From the NCBI GenBank assembly GCA_938041005.1, contig CALHZJ010000049.1:1-19469 (forward strand): DNA of 19,469 bases. Direction: 5' to 3'. Position numbers and translations under genes: made by a program. Numbering within the stretch: position 1 is the stretch's first letter; each line of letters begins with the position of its first letter. This document shows positions 14,644 through 19,469 of the stretch, piece after piece. The notes beneath the pieces were generated by a model. The model ran no database searches. It was not told the origin of the DNA and saw only the letters and a list, made by a program, of their open reading frames with translations. Origin of the DNA: an uncultured Candidatus Saccharibacteria bacterium (lineage in GTDB: Bacteria > Patescibacteriota > Saccharimonadia > Saccharimonadales > Saccharimonadaceae).

Positions 14644-15405
14644 TTAATCCCGAATTGCCTTTCCTGTTAAATCAATAAACACATCCTCTAAGTTGGCTTG
14701 CTCGACAACTTGCTCTTTCTTAAAACCGCGCGCTAATAATTGCTGAATGAGATTATGTGGCGTATCAATTGTGATAATCTTACCGCTATCCATAATCGCC
14801 AGACGGTCACACAATAATTCCGCCTCGTCCATATAATGCGTCGTCAAAAGAATCGTAATTCCCTCGTCGCGAATTTCCTTAATCAAATCCCATAAATTTC
14901 GGCGCGCCTGCGGATCAAGCCCCGTGGTCGGCTCGTCCAGAAACAACACTTTCGGATTATTTACCAATGTCGAAGCAATCGCAAAACGCTGTTTTTGACC
15001 ACCAGAAAGCTGCTCGACGTAATTCTTAGCCTTTTCTGTCAACTGAACCTTAGCAAGCAGCGCCTCAGTATCAACTGTCCGACCATATAAACTACCAAAC
15101 ATTTTCAATTGTTCACGCAAAGTCAGTTTGTCATAAAAAGCCGTCGACTGAAGCTGAATGCCAATTATATTCTTAATGTCCTTAGGCTTCTTAGCGACAT
15201 CTATGCCGTCAATTGTAGCCGTACCGCCGTCAATTGGCCTGAGCGCTTCCAACATTTCCAACGTTGTTGTTTTACCCGCGCCGTTAGGACCAAGAATCCC
15301 AAATATCTCGCCCTTTTTAACCTCAAACGACACGCCGTCGACCACGTTATTTCCATCATAAGTTTTAACGAGTTTATCGACTTTTATAATTGGCTCAAGT
15401 TCCAC
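14644..15405 (-). CDS. ABC-2 type exporter, ATP-binding protein
   Basis: A 253-residue ATPase paired with the ABC-2 permease. Walker A is GPNGAGKTT (39-47), the Q-loop is near Q84-Q86, the signature LSGGQ is at 133-137, Walker B is VLFLDE (153-158), and the switch histidine is H190 (TTHYMDEAE). The order of motifs and the C-terminal NLEDVFIDLTGK segment are typical of the CcmA/DrrA/NatA group of exporters. The start is GTG at 15405, with AGAGAGGA ten bases upstream. It is the first gene of a two-gene operon. I see no clear promoter in the 94 bases that separate it from the divergent deacetylase gene. Confidence 0.92.
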   Translation of the reverse strand: MELEPIIKVDKLVKTYDGNNVVDGVSFEVKKGEIFGILGPNGAGKTTTLEMLEALRPIDGGTATIDGIDVAKKPKDIKNIIGIQLQSTAFYDKLTLREQLKMFGSLYGRTVDTEALLAKVQLTEKAKNYVEQLSGGQKQRFAIASTLVNNPKVLFLDEPTTGLDPQARRNLWDLIKEIRDEGITILLTTHYMDEAELLCDRLAIMDSGKIITIDTPHNLIQQLLARGFKKEQVVEQANLEDVFIDLTGKAIRD

Positions 15406-15487
15406 TCCGTAAATTCCTCTCTGTTGTGATTTTGATTAAGCTAGTCTCTACTTATCATCAATAATAACAAAACCAAAATACTAGTGC

Positions 15488-15493
15488 TATACT
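15488..15493 (+). promoter_or_regulatory. -10 box of the deacetylase gene (leaderless type)
   Basis: TATACT ends six bases before the ATG at 15500, with no Shine-Dalgarno between. Same geometry as the other leaderless starts in this window. Confidence 0.6.
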
Positions 15494-15499
15494 TATAGT

Positions 15500-16936
15500 A
15501 TGCGCATTCAGAGAAAAAAAGCAAAACCAAAATCGAAAAAACTATTTATTATCATACCGTTTTTGATATTGCTATTTTCGGCGGGGCTATTTGGAATATA
15601 TTTTCTCAATCAATCACACTCGCGACAAACGACTGCGCCATCTGACGAAAAGTATTATTTTGCCGATTCGAAATATTCTGGCATTCGCTCAAAATTTGTC
15701 ACCAGAGACAACAAACGGGAAAAAGTTTCAATTGAATATCCAATCACGGAAAATGAAAAGATTAATCGCTTAATTAGCGAGTCGATTGATAAAATTGATC
15801 GCGATTTTCAAAATACGGTTTTACTGGCGACGGTTTTTGATAAGCCAATGACCGAAACAATTAGCTATCAAGTCACACACAACACTTCAGAAGCACTGTC
15901 GATTGTCGTCAATATTAAGCAGGATATGAACGGCGCACATCCAGCATCAATGACACAACTTTGGACTTTCGACAAAAAATCTGGCGAAGTTGTCGGCTTG
16001 GCTGATTTTACAGAACAGTCTGATGAGGCTGCCGAAGCAATCATATCCGCTGCCAAAGATAATATTTCTCAGATCATCAAGCAACGCCAGCAGCCAGAAA
16101 TTGACCTGAATGAAATCATAAATAAAGAAGCTTTGTCTAATTTCATCATCACTAATAACGGCAATTCATTGGCTTGGCCACTCGGTCAGGCGTCGCTACT
16201 GCCATCATCTTACGGCGAATTGACAATTACCGTGCCAATTTCCTCCGTCTCTAAATATCTACAAAACCCAACGGCGAGAAAATTCGCCAACATCCCCAAG
16301 CCTGCAGAAAAACCAAAACCAGCGCCCGCAGCTCCAACATCTATCGTCGCAAATAAAACAATTGCTCTAACTTTTGATGACGGACCCGGACCATACACCG
16401 AAAAACTGTTGGACATATTGGATAAGTACGACGCCAAGGCGACATTTTTCCTAATCGGCAGCAAAGTTTCAGCACGTGCCAATACATTACGCCGTATGCA
16501 GTCGCGCGGACATCAATTAGGTAATCACTCTTGGTCACACCCAGAGTTGAATAAGGTTTCAGCGGAACAACTCGCTAGCGAAATTGACCAGACGAATAAC
16601 GCCATAAAACAAGCCGTCGGCACCAAGCCCAACATCATACGTCCACCATACGGCGCGTTTAATCGGACGGTTTTGGAACAATTCCGTCAGCGCGGAATGT
16701 CGGCAGTTGTTTGGTCTGTCGATACGCGCGACTGGGCTGATCGTAATAGCGAAATCGTCTGTTCAAGGGCTGTCGCTGGCGCTCGCAACGGAGCTGTGAT
16801 TTTAATGCACGATATTCATCCGACATCCGTGAATGCTGTTCCTTGCATCCTTAACTCACTCAAACAACAAGGCTATTCATTCGTAACGGTACAAAATTTA
16901 ATCGGCGATATGACACCGGGCGCCGTTTATCCGTAA
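15500..16936 (+). CDS. PdaC-like polysaccharide (peptidoglycan) deacetylase
   Basis: A 478-residue envelope protein. A basic N-terminus and one membrane segment (about 14-36) anchor it. A DUF4163/DUF3298-like domain spans roughly 60-252, a proline/alanine/lysine linker lies at 266-280, and a NodB-type deacetylase domain occupies about 286-470. The catalytic motifs are complete: TFDDGPG with D293 and D294, H343-x3-H347 (metal ligands), RPPYG at 381-385, DTRDW with D411-W412, and LMHDIH with H437. The architecture matches B. subtilis PdaC, which removes acetyl groups from peptidoglycan sugars and gives lysozyme resistance. It probably modifies the organism's own wall. The stop lies two bases from the stop of the convergent DUF167 gene. 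Confidence 0.9.
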   Translation: MRIQRKKAKPKSKKLFIIIPFLILLFSAGLFGIYFLNQSHSRQTTAPSDEKYYFADSKYSGIRSKFVTRDNKREKVSIEYPITENEKINRLISESIDKIDRDFQNTVLLATVFDKPMTETISYQVTHNTSEALSIVVNIKQDMNGAHPASMTQLWTFDKKSGEVVGLADFTEQSDEAAEAIISAAKDNISQIIKQRQQPEIDLNEIINKEALSNFIITNNGNSLAWPLGQASLLPSSYGELTITVPISSVSKYLQNPTARKFANIPKPAEKPKPAPAAPTSIVANKTIALTFDDGPGPYTEKLLDILDKYDAKATFFLIGSKVSARANTLRRMQSRGHQLGNHSWSHPELNKVSAEQLASEIDQTNNAIKQAVGTKPNIIRPPYGAFNRTVLEQFRQRGMSAVVWSVDTRDWADRNSEIVCSRAVAGARNGAVILMHDIHPTSVNAVPCILNSLKQQGYSFVTVQNLIGDMTPGAVYP

Positions 16937-16938
16937 AC

Positions 16939-17160
16939 TTAATCAATCTCAAATATCTTATATTTTGAAGTTGCACCGCGCACTAATTTAACTTTGGACG
17001 GCGCAACCTTAAAATGTTTTGCCAATAATTTAATAGCCGCCGCGTTGGCTCGACCTTCAATTGCTGGAGTTTTGACATAAACCGTCAATGTATCGTCGTC
17101 ATTTTTCACAACTTCCTCACGATGACGAGAGTTTGGTTTAATGTGTACGGAGATTTTCAT
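16939..17160 (-). CDS. DUF167 (YggU/UPF0235) family protein
   Basis: A 73-residue protein with the family's conserved core: IKPNSR near the N-terminus, VYVKTPAIEGRANAA at 27-41 and KVKLVRGATSKYKIFEI at the end. The length matches the family. Its function is not established. It lies six bases downstream of the hypothetical gene and is probably co-transcribed with it. Confidence 0.9.
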   Translation of the reverse strand: MKISVHIKPNSRHREEVVKNDDDTLTVYVKTPAIEGRANAAAIKLLAKHFKVAPSKVKLVRGATSKYKIFEID

Positions 17161-17166
17161 AAAACT

Positions 17167-17616
17167 TTAAAAATCTATCACTTCCAATTCCCGCGGCAAG
17201 ACTTCTCTCGCTTCCGCCGTTCCCGCAACTAATTGATAATCCTGAAGTTTCAGCGGTAAACCATTTTCGATAAATTGATAATTGACCTGATGTTTATCGT
17301 TAAAATAATTAAGCAATTCCGCATTCAAGAAATGATCACGCGGCGCACTTACCGAGCCATCTTTATTAAAAACCAAAGCTATTGATATACCAGAGGTCGT
17401 CCCATTCTCATCCTTGGCATAATTCGCAGTCACTAAATGAACTGTCGGCTCAAATTCCAAAGCCAATTTACTAGAATTATCCACTTGCTCCTGACCAGGA
17501 CGCGCTAATTGTCGATTTATTTCATCTACCAAATCGGCAGTGCTCATCTCGCCGTTAGATTCTCGGCAATATTCACAATCGTTCAACGACTTAACATACT
17601 CCAACAACAACTGCAT
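17167..17616 (-). CDS. Hypothetical protein; 5' end uncertain because of a probable sequence junction
   Basis: A 149-residue protein that I do not recognise. It has a CxxC near its N-terminus (C14-E-Y-C17) and no membrane segment; the middle (roughly 50-105) alternates charged and hydrophobic residues and suggests a beta-rich domain. Codon use is like the rest of the Saccharibacteria part. The ATG at 17616 lacks a Shine-Dalgarno site and lies inside a second gene, in another frame, that belongs to a different lineage. The true N-terminus may therefore have been lost at the junction. A TATAAC seven bases upstream of the ATG imitates the leaderless pattern but falls in the foreign gene. It is followed by the DUF167 gene. 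Confidence 0.6.
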   Translation of the reverse strand: MQLLLEYVKSLNDCEYCRESNGEMSTADLVDEINRQLARPGQEQVDNSSKLALEFEPTVHLVTANYAKDENGTTSGISIALVFNKDGSVSAPRDHFLNAELLNYFNDKHQVNYQFIENGLPLKLQDYQLVAGTAEAREVLPRELEVIDF

Positions 17617-17640
17617 TAGTAAAGTTATATGGAGATTGTG
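17590..17640. other. Probable junction between two genomes (chimeric contig or recent transfer)
   Basis: To the left, genes have Saccharibacteria-like codon use and layout. To the right, a DUF2929-like gene and dnaE are AT-rich and Firmicutes-like. The DUF2929-like frame runs normally from 17713 and then stops at 17591 after only 40 codons, inside the N-terminal codons of the hypothetical gene. The break lies in or near this interval; the exact base cannot be fixed by eye. Confidence 0.7.
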
Positions 17641-17713
17641 CTAATGCAGAACCTAAATAATAGGTTACTTGACTTAAAATAAATCCCCAAACAAAAGTTA
17701 CGAGGTATTTCAT
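17591..17713 (-). pseudogene. Truncated DUF2929 (YjzD-like) small membrane protein
   Basis: A 40-codon frame starts at ATG 17713 with AAGGTG about six bases upstream. The N-terminal part, MKYLVTFVWGFILSQVTYYL and then GSALAQSPYNFTNAVVVGV, resembles the first transmembrane helix and loop of DUF2929/YjzD proteins of Bacillota. Those are about 60 residues with a second helix, which is missing here: the frame ends at TAA 17591. The loss coincides with the suspected junction. A divergent position next to dnaE would suit a Lactobacillales genome. The family call is from memory of the pattern and is moderate. Confidence 0.55.
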
Positions 17714-17735
17714 TTCGACACCTTCTTTCAATTTC

Positions 17736-17764
17736 ATTATAGTCAATCATCCTAGTTCATACAA
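17736..17764 (-). promoter_or_regulatory. Promoter of the DUF2929-like gene
   Basis: On the minus strand, TTGTAT (17759-17764) and TATAAT (17736-17741) are separated by 17 bases. Unlike most first genes to the left, it gives a leader with a Shine-Dalgarno site, in keeping with a different organism. Confidence 0.65.
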
Positions 17765-17794
17765 GTAAAATTTCTTAAACTTGCATGAATCAAA

Positions 17795-17809
17795 TTGTTT
17801 AAAAAACAA
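17795..17809. repeat. AT-rich inverted repeat in the divergent promoter region
   Basis: TTGTTT-AAA-AAACAA lies between the divergent promoters of the DUF2929-like gene and dnaE. It may be a regulator site or chance in AT-rich DNA. Nothing else stands out in 17714-17881 besides the two promoters. Confidence 0.3.
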
Positions 17810-17820
17810 CATCACAATAT

Positions 17821-17850
17821 TTGTACAAAATTCTATTCAGCCGTTATAAT
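17821..17850 (+). promoter_or_regulatory. Promoter of dnaE
   Basis: TTGTAC (17821-17826) and TATAAT (17845-17850) are 18 bases apart. The leader of about 25 bases holds AGAAAGGA shortly before the ATG at 17882. Confidence 0.7.
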
Positions 17851-17881
17851 GAATGAGAAGAAATGATAGAAAGGAATCATT

Positions 17882-19469
17882 ATGACATTTACGATTTTAC
17901 AAGTTACTAGTGGCTATAGCTTACTGAGAAGTACCATTGATTTATATAAATATGTAATGACTGCTAAGGAATTAGGATATCAAAAATTAGCCTTAACAGA
18001 TGAAGGTGTCTTACATGGCGCAATTGAATTTTATAATTTATGTCGTAATCAAAATATTGAACCTATTATTGGCTGTTTATTCCAATATAAGCAATGGAGA
18101 AATGCAGAAGCTTTTTCGTCAATGATTGTTTACGCAAAGGATGAAATTGGTTATCAATCATTAATCGAATTATCAACTCAATATCAAAAATCAAAACTTG
18201 TTTCAAAAGATATGGAAAGAATCATAAAGGAAGTTTCCGAGCATTTACAAATAGTATTCCCTCAAGAAAATAGTGAATGGGCATTGGAATGTTCGAATGG
18301 GGAAGTGGCTTTTCAACGTTGGTTATTTGAAGCAGAAGAACGATATTTTTCAAATATTTATTTAGGAATTGAATTAAACCAAGCTTTACCAATTTCTCTA
18401 GAACAATTAGAAGAATGGACAAAGGATTTTTCTACAAAACTTCTTCCTTTTGTTAAAACTTTCTATTTAAAAGCTGAGGATGATTTTAGTTATCGAGTAT
18501 TAAAAGCTATTGGAGATGGGGAAACACTAAGTACGACTCAAGCAGAAGTGAGTGGACAATACTATTTACAAGATGAGAAGGCATTAACTCAACATTGGTC
18601 GACTGTATTAGAAGGAAAGTTAGTCCGCCAATTACAAGAATTTGTCGATTCATTAAAATGGGAACTCCCAAAGCACCAATTATTACTCCCAAAATTCCAA
18701 ACCCCTGAAGGAAAAACGAGTCACGATTACTTACAAGAAATTTGTCAGCAATCTTTAAAAGATAAAGAATTAGTAAAAGACGAGTATGAATCACGCCTAA
18801 ATTATGAATTATCTATTATTCATCAAATGGGATTTGATGACTATTTCTTGATTGTCGCGGATTTGTTGCGTTATGCCCGTGAACAAGAAATTTATTGCGG
18901 AATGGGGCGTGGTTCAGCGGCCGGTTCTTTAGTTGCCTATGTTTTAGGAATTACACAAGTTGACCCTGTTCAACATAATCTCTTCTTCGAACGTTTTTTG
19001 AATCCAGAACGTGTGGCCATGCCCGATATTGACATTGACATGCCAGATGACCGCCGTGCTGAATTATTGGCCTATATGAAAAACAGATATGGTTCAGACC
19101 ATGTCGCACAAATTGTTACTTTTTCAACCTTGGGTAAAAGACAGGCGCTTAGAGATGTTGGTAAAGCTTTTGGAATGACTGAAGCTGAATTATCCAATTT
19201 GACTCGGATGCTTGTGCGTCGTTTTGGAACTTTGGCTGATGAATATGAAAATAATCAACGTTTTAAAGCTGAAGTGTTAAAAAATGGAAAATTGAAAAGA
19301 ATTTATGAAGTTGCAAGACGAATTGAGGGAATGCCCCGTCAGACTTCAACACACGCTTCAGGTGTCGTTCTTTCTGAAGAATCTTTGGTGAATTATGTAT
19401 CATTAAAACCGTCAGAAGATTTGGCTTTGACGCAATATGAGGCGCCAGATGTTGAAGCAATTGGACTTT
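17882..19469 (+). CDS. dnaE: DNA polymerase III alpha subunit (DnaE), Lactobacillales type, 3'-truncated by the window
   Basis: The frame is open from ATG 17882 to the window end, 529 codons of an expected ~1,100. The N-terminal PHP region (MTFTILQVTSGYSLL...) has TSGYSLL where intact PHP domains carry a metal-binding histidine, a degenerate form usual in Gram-positive DnaE. The polymerase core follows: GRGSAAGS at 342-349, the catalytic loop PDIDID with D382, D384 and D386, TFSTLGKRQALRDVGKAFG, and RQTSTHASGVVLS. AGAAAGGA before the ATG fits a Firmicutes ribosome site. DnaE of this group makes DNA next to PolC. Codons are strongly AT-biased (TTA, CAA, GAA) and unlike the rest of the window. 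The best guess is a Granulicatella/Enterococcus-like source; the genus is not certain. Confidence 0.9.
   Translation, partial: MTFTILQVTSGYSLLRSTIDLYKYVMTAKELGYQKLALTDEGVLHGAIEFYNLCRNQNIEPIIGCLFQYKQWRNAEAFSSMIVYAKDEIGYQSLIELSTQYQKSKLVSKDMERIIKEVSEHLQIVFPQENSEWALECSNGEVAFQRWLFEAEERYFSNIYLGIELNQALPISLEQLEEWTKDFSTKLLPFVKTFYLKAEDDFSYRVLKAIGDGETLSTTQAEVSGQYYLQDEKALTQHWSTVLEGKLVRQLQEFVDSLKWELPKHQLLLPKFQTPEGKTSHDYLQEICQQSLKDKELVKDEYESRLNYELSIIHQMGFDDYFLIVADLLRYAREQEIYCGMGRGSAAGSLVAYVLGITQVDPVQHNLFFERFLNPERVAMPDIDIDMPDDRRAELLAYMKNRYGSDHVAQIVTFSTLGKRQALRDVGKAFGMTEAELSNLTRMLVRRFGTLADEYENNQRFKAEVLKNGKLKRIYEVARRIEGMPRQTSTHASGVVLSEESLVNYVSLKPSEDLALTQYEAPDVEAIGL

Noticed and set aside
18222..19460. Three minus-strand frames of 65-95 codons opposite dnaE
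   Set aside because: They are antisense shadows of a clear polymerase gene and show no family motifs or ribosome sites.
1..19469. CRISPR arrays, insertion sequences, tRNA and rRNA genes
   Set aside because: No regularly spaced repeats, transposase motifs, terminal inverted repeats, cloverleaf sequences or rRNA landmarks were seen on either strand.

Overview
The window reads as a compact bacterial chromosome segment, most likely from a Candidatus Saccharibacteria (TM7, Patescibacteria) genome, joined near position 17,600 to DNA of a different, low-GC Lactobacillales-like organism. The Saccharibacteria assignment is an inference. It rests on the archaeal-type class I lysyl-tRNA synthetase, very tight gene packing, heavy use of CGA/CGC/GGC codons, and a TATAAT box lying 6-7 bases before the start codon of the first gene of several transcription units, which implies leaderless mRNAs.

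Layout. 2-442: 3' part of a Nudix hydrolase. 457-2658 (minus): a three-gene polar amino acid ABC importer (binding protein, permease, ATPase). 2711-4276 (plus): membrane-anchored MdoB/LTA-synthase-like phosphoglycerol transferase. 4273-5286 (minus): galE. 5322-7583 (plus): a CIRCE-controlled ClpB without its N-terminal domain. 7591-8439: orphan SAM methyltransferase. 8473-9788: membrane protein with an intramembrane-type CxxC, translationally coupled to an anchored DsbA-like protein. 9795-10774 (minus): MazG-like pyrophosphohydrolase and an anchored thioredoxin-like protein. 11054-12580 (minus): class I LysRS. 12625-13333 (plus): a small unknown protein and a transglutaminase-fold protein. 13376-13511: a probable structured small RNA ending in a terminator-like hairpin. 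13524-15405 (minus): ABC-2 exporter. 15500-16936 (plus): PdaC-like peptidoglycan deacetylase. 16939-17616 (minus): DUF167 protein and a hypothetical protein. 17591-17713 (minus): a broken DUF2929/YjzD-like gene. 17882-19469 (plus): 5' part of a Firmicutes-type dnaE that runs off the window.

Functional themes. The importer fits an amino-acid-scavenging, reduced-genome parasite. GalE, the phosphoglycerol transferase and the deacetylase concern the cell surface. The CxxC membrane protein, the DsbA-like protein and the thioredoxin-like protein look like an extracytoplasmic thiol-disulfide system, the best candidate here for an undescribed module. First genes of transcription units tend to be leaderless, while internal genes and stress or housekeeping genes carry Shine-Dalgarno sites.

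The strongest warning for a reader is the right end: the last ~1.85 kb should not be attributed to the same genome without read-level proof.
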